NCBI GenBank assembly: GCA_946491665.1
Contig: CAMLYL010000003.1
Coordinates: 1 to 64,000, forward strand
Origin: an uncultured Lachnospiraceae bacterium
GTDB taxonomy: Bacteria; Bacillota; Clostridia; Lachnospirales; Lachnospiraceae
Reading direction: 5' to 3'
DNA length: 64,000 bases
The position numbers and the translations under genes were made by a program. Shown piece by piece: positions 36,701 to 45,476 of the stretch (position 1 is the first letter of the stretch; each line of letters begins with the position of its first letter). Below the pieces are notes generated by a model. That model did not search any database. It saw only the letters and a list, made by a program, of their open reading frames with translations, and was not told where the DNA came from.

Positions 36701-39700
36701 GGGGCAGAAAGCGGGAAAAGCCGTGAACAGGCTGCGGAAAAGAGCGTACGCAGGAAAGGAAAAGGGCAGGTGCATGACCGCCGCACAGATAAGACAGATG
36801 ATCCGTTTTTGAAGATCTATGAAAAGATTGCGGAGAAGACCGGATATGATGTGGTGCTCATGGATGAAGACATGGAAGGGATCAATGGAGAGTTTGTCCG
36901 TGGTGCGGGGCAGATTATCTTTAATACAGATTCTGATGCGCGGTATGCCACCATCTTTCATGAGGCGATCGGGGAATTCTCAGAAGCCTGGAACACAGAA
37001 GAGATGAAGACTTTCCAGGATGATCTGCTGGAATGGTACCTGTCAGAGTATGGGGAGGAGCGAACGGATGAGCTGATCAGCAGGTACCAGAAACTGTACC
37101 GGACGGTAAACCCGGAGGAAAGTTACCGGGAAGCTGCCAACGAGATGGTAAATGATGCCCTTGCAGGTCTGTTCCGGACGGAAGACGGGATTCGGGATTT
37201 TGCAGACTGGCTCTATGGGAATAAAACGCAGGCAGAGGCGAAGTCTGTCCTCCAGAAGCTTGCAGATTTTATTAGGGATCTGATTGCGAAAGTGAAAAGC
37301 TATCTGTCAGAGGAGACGTTTACGGAAGCGGCCCGCCAGACAACGGATATGCGTTTAGAGCAGGCGGAAGAATTGCGCCGGCGCATCCTGAGTATTGCGG
37401 ATCAGGCAGCGGAGAATTACCGGAAAGCTGCAGAAGAGGGGGAAATAAAAGAGGACGCAGGGAACAGAAAATATTCTTTATCAAAATATGGATTCAAGGG
37501 ATATAGCGAACGTCAGATAGAAAATTGGAAAAACAGTAAAAAAATAGTTCTCTATGAGGATGAAGAACAATTTCAGATCTTTATCAGTGATGCCAGGAAG
37601 CATAAGATTCCGGGGAAGAAGATTTATTTTGGGATGCTTCCGGATCGTATTGCAGACAGAATCCAGAGTGAACTTGGAATAAATGTACATGATTTTAATT
37701 GTAGTTTGAAATCTTATGAAATAGAGAAAATATTCAAGGATCATGGAGACGAAAAAGCTGAAGGAAAAAGAGGACAGAGGGCAATTACGGAGAGGGATCT
37801 TGAAAAAATTCCAGAGATTGTAGCAAGGCCGGAACGTATTACAGAATCTGGCACATATATGGGGAAGCCGGCAATTCGTTTTTATAAAGAAGGAATCACT
37901 GTGACAGGAGTTGTGTCGGATAAAAGCATGGATCTGTTTGTGCAAACGATGTATGCAAATAAAAAAAGAAGCCTTGCCACTGCGATAGATGAACAAGCCT
38001 CTATCAATACGCCCGAGGCGACAAGCGGTACAGCTTCTAATAATATTTTACCAGATTCTGCGGAAAATACAACCGAAAAACGGAAATATTCCCTGAAAAT
38101 GGATTCTGAGGGGCGGGAACTGACAGAAAACCAGAGGGAATATTTCAGGAATTCCAGGGTTGTAGATGAAAACGGGAACCTGATGGTAATGTACCATGGG
38201 ACACCGCAGGGAGGGTTTACCGTGTTTAAGAATGACCTGCAGTTTTTTACTCCGGATAAGTCCTATGCGGATGTTTACCAGTCACCATCTGCAAGCTCCA
38301 GGAAGAGCGGAAAAACGGCTTCTTCCCCGCAGACTTATGAAGTATACCTGAACATGGAAAAACCCTTTGATATACGGGATGAGGAGACCAGGGAGCTGTT
38401 TATAGAGGAATATGTTAAAGGAGGATGGGCGCTGGGAATTAACCCGTATGTAGAATACCAGGATACTACAGAGACCGGTCTGCCTTCATGGGAGGAAGCA
38501 GATAATATCTATGAATTCTTGGAGGAGAATGAGATGCTGGATGAGTACGACGGGATTCTGGTGGATGAAGGAGGAATTCCCGGAGAAGACGGCGAAGTAA
38601 ATTACCGGGGAATTGCATATGTTACATTCCATCCAAATCAGGTAAAGAATGTGACGAATGAGAATCCAACGAGCAATGAGGATATTCGTTATTCGCTTTC
38701 CGGTATTGTTGAAATGGACGAGCTTTGGGATGACAATGATGCGATACAAGAAACACTGAAGCAGTATTCTTCTATTCTCCAGGACGGCGCAGAAGTGATG
38801 CATGGGAGAGAGGTAGATACAGATGTAATACGTCGGATTGCCCGAAATATAAAGAAAGAATACTATTCCGGTATTAATGTGGATGAACTTGCGTCCAATC
38901 TGGAAAAGGTGTTCTCCTATATGCAGACGCAGGAGAAGGTGAATTACCAGGATATGGTGCGCATCATGAATGAAGTGGCCATGCCGGTGATAGAGCAGAG
39001 CCAGAGAGTGGATTCGCAGCAGCAGGCGCAATATGATTCTTTCCGGAAGAAACTGCGCGCAACGAAGTTCCGGCTGAGCGACCAGCAGAAAGATGAGGTT
39101 GCGTACTATTTCGGTACATACGAGAACTTCCGCAGGAAGAATTTCGGCACGCTGATGATTAGTGATAAGGCGTCTTCTACGCTTGACAGTATCTGGGGTG
39201 AGCTGGTGGAGGAATCCGGCGGGTTCCTGGAAATAGATACGCCATATGTGGAACAGGCGGTTGCCCTGTCTGAAGCCCTGGATAATATGAAACCCCAGGT
39301 GCAGAATTCCTTTGGTGGAGATAACCAGGGGGCGGCCATGGACCTTGCGCTGCGGATCTACGAGGAATATTTCAAGTCGCAGTCAGATGCACGGGTGAAG
39401 AGTCTGAACCAGAAGATGGTGCATGAACGTGTGGAATATCACAGGAAGGTGCGCGAACGGTATTATGAAAAGCTGAAAGAAGAGCGCCAGAAAATGAAGG
39501 AGAAAACGGGAACCATCCATGCGAGGGTCGCGGAGATGCGGGCGGCAAGGGCGCAGAGTAAGATGGAACGGAAAAAGAGGCAGAAAACAGCGGAATACCG
39601 TACGAGCATTAAGCGGAATGCATCTGATTTGATCCGCTGGATTGAGAGGCCGACGAACCAGAAGCATGTGCCGGATGCCTTGAGGAAAACCACACTGCAG

Positions 39701-42700
39701 TTTTTAAGTGCGATTGATTTTGTGTCCAGCCGTGCGCTGGAGGACAGCCAGTCTACGTTGTCCTGGCGGGAAAAGATGCTGATGGTACAGAATGAGCTGA
39801 AAGCTGCGGAAGAGGCAGAGTCATCGGATGAATATGGAAGTTTCCTGGTGGAACTGGATCCGGACTTTGCGCCGGCGCTCAGCGAATTTATCAGGAAGAA
39901 CCAGAAGGCTGAGAAAATTTCGGATCTGGATTATGAGCAGTTGAAGGAACTGGACATGATTACAAAGATGCTGAAACGGACGATTACCAGGGCAAATGAA
40001 CTGCATGCAAATAAGCAGTTTAAGCATGTAGGGGATGCCGCCGGACAAACGATCCTGGAATTGCAGAAACAGAAGGATAAGAAAGACGTACGTGGTGCTG
40101 TCAAACTGGCGGATCAGCTTCTGAACGTGGATATGTTGGATTCTTTTTCTTATTTTATGATGCTGGGGAAAGGTGCAGTGAGTATATATCATGAACTCCG
40201 GGAAGGTTTCAATCAGAGAACCTGGCATATCAAAGAGGCTCAGGATTATATGAATGAGGTAAATAAAAATGTATCCAGGAAGGAGTTGAAAAAATGGGTT
40301 GGCGATCAGGCCGAAATTCATGAATTCCAGGTCGGCAGCAGGGTACTGAAACTTTCTACCGGGCAGATTATGAGTCTTTACTGTTTGGGGCAGAGAAACC
40401 AGGCAAGACAGCATATTTTTAGCGGAGGTGTTCTGGCAGATCCGGTGGGAAGGGGGAAGAATCGGATTTCTCAGGTAAAACCGGTACATATCACAAAGGG
40501 AATTTATGATGAAATTATTGGAATTCTTACGCCGGAACAGAAAGCTTATGCAGATAAAGTGCAGCAGTTCCTGGCAAAGAATTGTGCGGACTGGGGAAAC
40601 AATACATCTATGATTCTGTATGGATATAAGAAATTTAATGATGACAGATATTTTCCGATTCGGACATCGGATAACAGCCACCGGACCAATGACAAGAATG
40701 CAGGGGACAACGTGTCATTATATGAGATCAGGAACCAGGGAATGACGAAGAGTGTGATTCCAGGTGCAAAGAATGCTCTTGTGATAGGGGATATCATTGA
40801 TGTATTTGCAGATCATGTGGTAGGGATGGCAAATTATGATTCCTTTGCTGTGCCGTTAACAGATGCTATGAAATGGTATAACTATAAGAATGAGGGAATG
40901 GTAGGAGAATTTCTGGAATCTGATTCTGTGAAAGAAGAGATTGACCGTGTGAAAGGAAGTAAGGCAAAGGATTATTTTATCCGGTTGCTGAAGGATATTA
41001 ATGGGGAGGCTTCAAATGCTACATCCACAAATATCAGCAATAAGCTGCTGGCCAATTATAAAGGGGCTGCAGTAGGTGGAAACATCCGCGTGGCAATCCA
41101 GCAGCCAACAGCCTTTCTGCGGGCCTCGGCGCTGATGGATCCTAAAGATTTGATTTCTGCATTGGCGGGGAAACCTCAAATATCAAAGGCAAAGGAGAAT
41201 AGCGCTATCGCATTATGGAAGTCCTGGGGATACTATGAGACGAATATGGGGCAGTCCATGAAACAGGTCATTACGGGGCAGAGTACCATAATGGACAAGA
41301 TCCGTGATAAGTCATCTGTACTGGCTGCGCTTGGTGATGAGGTGACATGGGGATATCTCTGGAATGCCTGCGAACGGGAGATAAGAAGGACACGGCCAAA
41401 GCTGAAAGTGGATTCCAAGGAATATCTGGAAACTGTGAGAAGACGTTTTGAAGAGGTAATTGATCAAACTCAGGTGGTAGACACAATTCTTCACCGGACA
41501 CAGTTTATGAGAAGTAAGGACACTTTGATTAAGATAGAGGCATCTTTTATGAGTGAGCCACAGAAATCGTACAATATGCTTTATCGGGCAGCTCTGGAAC
41601 CTGGCCAGAAAAAGTTTGTCAATAAGAAGTTTGTCAGAACGGCAGTGGTATATGTCATGACCGGAATTCTGACCAGCCTTGCGGCGGCTGTTATGGATGC
41701 CTGGAGGGATGATGATTTCAGTTTGAAGTTTGGGGAAAAATACTGGTCGGCTGTGAAGAAAAATATTATCAGCAATGTTAATCCGTTGTCTGCGATACCA
41801 TATGTAAAGGATGTGCTTTCCTATATTGAAGGGTTTGACGTTGAACGGACAGATATTTCCGGAATTACAAATATGATCAGTGCCGTCCAGAATATTATTA
41901 AGTACGTGAACGATGACAGCAGGAAGACAACATATGGTCTTGTAAAATCTATGGCTCAGGCGATCGGCCAGGTCAGCGGAATTCCCGGCTATAACATTAT
42001 GAGGGAAGTAGAGAGCCTGATTGAGAATATTATAAAAGAGCCAATCCTGACGGAGCAAAATTCTTATACAAAATTAATTGAAAATATTCTTCGCTATGGA
42101 GAGGAAGGAGATATGGAGAAGTATAAGAAAACTTATCAGGAACTGTTAGATCGTTATGAAGAGAAGGGGGAGGAAGAACCGGAAACAAAAGCCAAAGCTT
42201 CCATTCGTGGTGAAGTGAAGAAAAGGTTTAAATCCGGGGAATATACGGAAGAAGAAGCGCTCAGTTTGCTGAAAGAATATGGTATGACGGATGATGAAGC
42301 TTATTGGGCGATGGAAGAAATAAAAGGCGGGGATGATTGGGGAAAATATGATGATTTCTATCACGCGCTGGAAACCGGGACCAATATCGAGGGAACCATT
42401 GAAAGGTATGTTTCTCATGGAGTTGATGAGAAGAAGCTTGCAAGTGCGATCACATCAGAATATAAAGAAGAATATTTGGGCTACTATTATTCGGACAAGT
42501 CAAAGGCTTCTTCGTTGAAATCACAGATAATTGACTGGTATATGGCTCTGGGTGAGTCGCAAGAAGATGCAGAGGAGAAAGTACAGGGATTTGTGACAAC
42601 GGATATCAGGGAGAAGTTCATGGAAGGAGAGTACTCGGAATCGGAGGCAAGAAAGTATTTGAAGGAATGTGGTTTTTCGGACAATGAAGTGTACTGGAAA

Positions 42701-43027
42701 TTAGAACAATGGAATGGAGGCGAGGACTGGAGTAAATACGACGACTTCTACAAGGCCTTGGAAACCGGGACTGATATAAAGAAGATAATTAATGATTATG
42801 AAAGCCATGGTGTGGAACAGAAAGACCTAAAGAGCGCAATTACATCCAATTATAAGGAACAGTATCTGGAATATTATCATTCTAATAAAACGAAAGCGGC
42901 AGACCTGAAATCAAAGCTGATCGGATGGTATATGGCCCTTGGGGATACCAGGGAGCAGGCTGCAAAAAAGATTGATAAATGGCCGGAACAGGAGGCTGAG
43001 AAACTGGAAGAAGAGGAAGACGAATAA
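33767..43027 (+). CDS. Giant (3,086 aa) polyvalent ejection protein with PBECR-type nuclease, ART-PolyVal and LPD38-like regions
   Basis: Uninterrupted 9.26-kb ORF. Gly/Ala hydrophobic region; KIYFGMLPDRIADRIQSELGINVHDFNCSL...IFKDHGDE...ITERDLEKIPEIV...VVSDKSMDLFVQTMY (PBECR-like); NLMVMYHGTPQGGFTVFKND (ART); C-terminal 130-aa tandem repeat. Confidence 0.8.
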   Translation: MAKRKTADEVLAERNRRKVGTIAAGTPTISYKQAKRAYGGNKTGTSLGAGTMTLQQETAEPVQMLVDPTGTDRREENAGSTLNDTSTGRKTADEVIRDRERAIRQGTYKNSISEKKEETLSGNRMTYQDFKKTAERSGITPKAVTTSEREAQMQEQIKEQRKLVRRLRIGRLTGPVTYENGVLRIDGYDPEAEKKKLAEMEREYNYRNVEDGVPETASQTENYRQYLENIKANIGEDEDPEKKESFIYEQEKNMEALSKTDVARYVRDYQRYQASASAGNAESIGIVRDAENALKEMGYSREDILSLKDTYTRIENANARVKMEEDVKDRVNGTYEYDSDLEKKLMDGPVRQSIGTIGASLASGAGIQEGLASAIAQAVTGEYVPVDTNSAYFYPGIYRDVARQEVSENIENSVPNKYVGKGLSMIYNAGMSTADTLASAAAGGQGYSLANMAAGAASGAMRDTFDRTGDTGKSMATAAVAGGIEYITEKVSLDNLWDIVKGSGKAAGRSTLTNLLVQSGIEGSEEAASDVANRVVDSLINGGKSEIQQNAQNYVANGMTEEEAKRQAEKDWWKQLGEDALVGTLSGAMGGGAGIAANTISSRAAGSEVQESGVMETVAKRAELYDSYPVQSALRTYETRPTKANAGRLYQAVAQFEYDNNIEPVSTEQGLPAVLQTNAEDSLPAEERTVNEPIIESQERPGAVRQVQKADNAMRQEAPEGESPATMMQRNPYIEQDVRGTKSPEDAIQEIREARTPYQLVSNLRSVQENGTESEIREAREAFEVTSAKLMADRVIAPEELSMEQQQLTEAEAYEAGYENRQVEDYLLAYPEAQIAYNMGIQERRRTQNADNIPTQVNDLTAARDSSGKRITVRTIRDIENEPVAVTENGNVNLSDITFESPAVQTLYNNASTKGTTKAAQVYLEGYPSGMNVKSYEMYFNRFVNAGKLGASFENTVRRNGQLRNYIPEETLKKFYDLGAESGKSREQAAEKSVRRKGKGQVHDRRTDKTDDPFLKIYEKIAEKTGYDVVLMDEDMEGINGEFVRGAGQIIFNTDSDARYATIFHEAIGEFSEAWNTEEMKTFQDDLLEWYLSEYGEERTDELISRYQKLYRTVNPEESYREAANEMVNDALAGLFRTEDGIRDFADWLYGNKTQAEAKSVLQKLADFIRDLIAKVKSYLSEETFTEAARQTTDMRLEQAEELRRRILSIADQAAENYRKAAEEGEIKEDAGNRKYSLSKYGFKGYSERQIENWKNSKKIVLYEDEEQFQIFISDARKHKIPGKKIYFGMLPDRIADRIQSELGINVHDFNCSLKSYEIEKIFKDHGDEKAEGKRGQRAITERDLEKIPEIVARPERITESGTYMGKPAIRFYKEGITVTGVVSDKSMDLFVQTMYANKKRSLATAIDEQASINTPEATSGTASNNILPDSAENTTEKRKYSLKMDSEGRELTENQREYFRNSRVVDENGNLMVMYHGTPQGGFTVFKNDLQFFTPDKSYADVYQSPSASSRKSGKTASSPQTYEVYLNMEKPFDIRDEETRELFIEEYVKGGWALGINPYVEYQDTTETGLPSWEEADNIYEFLEENEMLDEYDGILVDEGGIPGEDGEVNYRGIAYVTFHPNQVKNVTNENPTSNEDIRYSLSGIVEMDELWDDNDAIQETLKQYSSILQDGAEVMHGREVDTDVIRRIARNIKKEYYSGINVDELASNLEKVFSYMQTQEKVNYQDMVRIMNEVAMPVIEQSQRVDSQQQAQYDSFRKKLRATKFRLSDQQKDEVAYYFGTYENFRRKNFGTLMISDKASSTLDSIWGELVEESGGFLEIDTPYVEQAVALSEALDNMKPQVQNSFGGDNQGAAMDLALRIYEEYFKSQSDARVKSLNQKMVHERVEYHRKVRERYYEKLKEERQKMKEKTGTIHARVAEMRAARAQSKMERKKRQKTAEYRTSIKRNASDLIRWIERPTNQKHVPDALRKTTLQFLSAIDFVSSRALEDSQSTLSWREKMLMVQNELKAAEEAESSDEYGSFLVELDPDFAPALSEFIRKNQKAEKISDLDYEQLKELDMITKMLKRTITRANELHANKQFKHVGDAAGQTILELQKQKDKKDVRGAVKLADQLLNVDMLDSFSYFMMLGKGAVSIYHELREGFNQRTWHIKEAQDYMNEVNKNVSRKELKKWVGDQAEIHEFQVGSRVLKLSTGQIMSLYCLGQRNQARQHIFSGGVLADPVGRGKNRISQVKPVHITKGIYDEIIGILTPEQKAYADKVQQFLAKNCADWGNNTSMILYGYKKFNDDRYFPIRTSDNSHRTNDKNAGDNVSLYEIRNQGMTKSVIPGAKNALVIGDIIDVFADHVVGMANYDSFAVPLTDAMKWYNYKNEGMVGEFLESDSVKEEIDRVKGSKAKDYFIRLLKDINGEASNATSTNISNKLLANYKGAAVGGNIRVAIQQPTAFLRASALMDPKDLISALAGKPQISKAKENSAIALWKSWGYYETNMGQSMKQVITGQSTIMDKIRDKSSVLAALGDEVTWGYLWNACEREIRRTRPKLKVDSKEYLETVRRRFEEVIDQTQVVDTILHRTQFMRSKDTLIKIEASFMSEPQKSYNMLYRAALEPGQKKFVNKKFVRTAVVYVMTGILTSLAAAVMDAWRDDDFSLKFGEKYWSAVKKNIISNVNPLSAIPYVKDVLSYIEGFDVERTDISGITNMISAVQNIIKYVNDDSRKTTYGLVKSMAQAIGQVSGIPGYNIMREVESLIENIIKEPILTEQNSYTKLIENILRYGEEGDMEKYKKTYQELLDRYEEKGEEEPETKAKASIRGEVKKRFKSGEYTEEEALSLLKEYGMTDDEAYWAMEEIKGGDDWGKYDDFYHALETGTNIEGTIERYVSHGVDEKKLASAITSEYKEEYLGYYYSDKSKASSLKSQIIDWYMALGESQEDAEEKVQGFVTTDIREKFMEGEYSESEARKYLKECGFSDNEVYWKLEQWNGGEDWSKYDDFYKALETGTDIKKIINDYESHGVEQKDLKSAITSNYKEQYLEYYHSNKTKAADLKSKLIGWYMALGDTREQAAKKIDKWPEQEAEKLEEEEDE
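42218..42985 (+). repeat. Two ~130-aa tandem repeats at C-terminus of giant protein
   Basis: KKRFKSGEYTEEEALSLLKEYGMTDDEAYWAMEEIKGGDDWGKYDDFYHALETGTNI aligns with REKFMEGEYSESEARKYLKECGFSDNEVYWKLEQWNGGEDWSKYDDFYKALETGTDI, offset 390 nt. Confidence 0.9.
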
Positions 43028-43034
43028 TTTTCCC

Positions 43035-43070
43035 AGAGGGGTGGACTATGAAACCGCCCCTCTATTTTTT
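43035..43070 (+). terminator. Terminator containing copy 3 of GGGGTGGACTATGAAA
   Basis: AGAGGGGTGG ACTATGAAA CCGCCCCTCT ATTTTTT. Confidence 0.75.
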
Positions 43071-43100
43071 ATGATAGGGAACAAAGGAGTGATGTGATAT

Positions 43101-43838
43101 ATGAATGTGATACATAAAATTGCCTTGGATCTTGCACAGAACAATTATATCGAGATTGAAGTGGCAAAGGGAAGTGAGAACACAATTGTTCTTCAGTTTT
43201 TCTTTTTAGAAAGTGGTAAGAAATATGATATGTCAGAGGTTGGAGCGGTTTCTTTTAAGGCCATTACCCCGGATCAAAGTATTGTATTTAATGATACCAG
43301 TAAAGTTCAGGAGAATGGAAGTGTACTGTATGCCATTTCGGAAAGGATTATGGAAACTCCAGGCCGAACAACATGTACGCTGCAGTTGATTGGCTCAAAG
43401 GGAGAAGTAGTCAGTAGTTTTGAATTTTATATCAGGGTAAAAGCGCAGCTTTTTGATGAGAATGATTATATTTCGGAGGATGATCTGCAGGGTTTCCGCG
43501 CTTATATGATCCGGGCGGAAAACGCAGCGGAAGCCTGTGAGGCATTGAAACAGCTCCTGAATGTGACTTATGGAGGCATAGAAGATCTGATTGGGGATTT
43601 GTCAGATCAGAAACTGGAGTATGAAGAATTCCTGGAAGACCTGAAAGAACGGATTGCCAATGGAGAATTCAACGGTCCCAGAGGAGAACCTGGAAAGGAC
43701 GGAGCAGATGCAATTGTGACGGAAGGAACAGGCATTATGGCATTTCAGATTATTGGTGCAGATCTGTATTGTTATTATTTTGGGGATCAGCCGAATGTAA
43801 TAATTAATACGGACGGAGATCTTATAGCGACAATGTGA
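43101..43838 (+). CDS. BppU-like tail/receptor-binding protein with collagen-like segment
   Basis: N-terminal beta domain; GPRGEPGKDGADA. Confidence 0.65.
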   Translation: MNVIHKIALDLAQNNYIEIEVAKGSENTIVLQFFFLESGKKYDMSEVGAVSFKAITPDQSIVFNDTSKVQENGSVLYAISERIMETPGRTTCTLQLIGSKGEVVSSFEFYIRVKAQLFDENDYISEDDLQGFRAYMIRAENAAEACEALKQLLNVTYGGIEDLIGDLSDQKLEYEEFLEDLKERIANGEFNGPRGEPGKDGADAIVTEGTGIMAFQIIGADLYCYYFGDQPNVIINTDGDLIATM

Positions 43839-43849
43839 GGAGATAAAAG

Positions 43850-44854
43850 ATGGCAAGTGTTAATTTAGGAAGGGTGAGAGGGAGTCTCTGGTATTTTGGG
43901 AATGGCATTACCGGGACGAGTCAGAAACCGTCGATATACCCGGAAAGCGGTGTTGAGACCGCATATAAGAATGATATGTATTTGTCCGCTGCCGGATGTG
44001 TATATCAGTGTGTGGAAGCCGGAGATCAGGCAACTGCGCAGTGGGTCTTCGTATGCGATATTTCAGGGCCTGCCCCGGAATTATATCATGGTTTGGATTC
44101 ATCCAGTAAAACGATGGCTTTGAGCGCATATGCCGGAAAACTTCTGTACGATAAAATGAAATCATCAGGATTGTACGCAAAGGAGATTGCGATTGAATGT
44201 GATGAGAAAATTTATATGGTGAAGTTGACATGTGAAAATCGAAATACAGAGATTGTGTTTACAAATGAAGATGGAGATACAGGAACCTATGAATTTACAG
44301 CGGACAGCAGCGCGGAAACGGTAGAGATTGCGGTCTCTGTTAGTCAGACCATTGGGCTTGCGGCAGGAAGTGTACTGACAAACGTGAAATCCAGTGATGC
44401 ATATATCCTGGAATGTGTTTTATATGGAAACAATGAGAATCCGGTTTATACAATTCGTCCATCTCTTTGGGATGCGATATTGGAAGTGCAGAAGGAAATC
44501 AGCAATATTTTTTCTATTACGGAGGAAGATGAAGAAGGCGAATCTGTAGAGTATAAGGCATCGCAGGTTAAAAAATTTATAGGCGGGGTACAGACTGATG
44601 TATTTCCAGTATCTCATGCGAAGGCTGTGTGGTGGAATAAGCAGAACCAGGTTTCTCTGCATGATAAAATTTCTGATGATTGTCTCCAGAAGTCAGATGA
44701 AATTACAGAAGGAAATATAGATGCCATTATCAGTGGTGTTTATGATGAAGCCAGCGATGAAGGTGCGAATGATCCTTCAGCAGGTGCAGCTGAAAATGAG
44801 TTTGATGAAATTACCGATGCAGAGATCAACCAGATTGTCGGAAATGTATTTTAA
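43850..44854 (+). CDS. Tail/adsorption protein
   Basis: 334 aa, ends EITDAEINQIVGNVF; located among fibre genes. Confidence 0.55.
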   Translation: MASVNLGRVRGSLWYFGNGITGTSQKPSIYPESGVETAYKNDMYLSAAGCVYQCVEAGDQATAQWVFVCDISGPAPELYHGLDSSSKTMALSAYAGKLLYDKMKSSGLYAKEIAIECDEKIYMVKLTCENRNTEIVFTNEDGDTGTYEFTADSSAETVEIAVSVSQTIGLAAGSVLTNVKSSDAYILECVLYGNNENPVYTIRPSLWDAILEVQKEISNIFSITEEDEEGESVEYKASQVKKFIGGVQTDVFPVSHAKAVWWNKQNQVSLHDKISDDCLQKSDEITEGNIDAIISGVYDEASDEGANDPSAGAAENEFDEITDAEINQIVGNVF

Positions 44855-44868
44855 GGGGAGGAAAAGAA

Positions 44869-45465
44869 GTGTCTATCGTAACAGGTGAAAAATTAAATAG
44901 TTTTGCGCAGAAATTTGCGAATAAAATAGAAAGCCTGTTTGTCCGGAAAGTAGACGGAAAAGGGCTGTCAACCAATGACTATACCACAACTGAAAAAAAT
45001 AAGCTGGCCGGGATTCCCGCGGGAGCCGAGGCAAACGTGCAGGCGGACTGGAATGAGACAACCACATCCTCAGATGCTTATATCAAAAATAAACCGGATG
45101 TGCTGGAACAGGATGATATCGCAGCCTGGGCGAAAGCAGATACAAAGCCGTCCTATGCGTTTTCAGAGATTGGAAGTAAGCCGACAACATTATCTGGATA
45201 TGGCATCACGGATGCTGCTTCGAAGGCACATACCCATACAGGAGATGATATTGAGAGCCTTCCGGCATCTAAACTTACGGGCAAGATATCGCCAGATAAT
45301 CTTCCGGATACAGGAGCGACCTCAATTGAATGGGAAGCGATCAGCGGGAAACCATCCACGTTTCCTCCGGCGGCCCATACCCATACACTGTCACAGATTT
45401 CGGATTATGAGGAGATCACAGATATTGAGATCGATGAAATCATAGCCGGGACGTTTACGTCATAA
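44869..45465 (+). CDS. Tail fibre protein
   Basis: YTTTEKNKLAGIPAGAEANVQADWNETTTSSDAYIKNKP, repeated AHTHT segments. Confidence 0.75.
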   Translation: MSIVTGEKLNSFAQKFANKIESLFVRKVDGKGLSTNDYTTTEKNKLAGIPAGAEANVQADWNETTTSSDAYIKNKPDVLEQDDIAAWAKADTKPSYAFSEIGSKPTTLSGYGITDAASKAHTHTGDDIESLPASKLTGKISPDNLPDTGATSIEWEAISGKPSTFPPAAHTHTLSQISDYEEITDIEIDEIIAGTFTS

Positions 45466-45476
45466 GGAGGAGAAGT

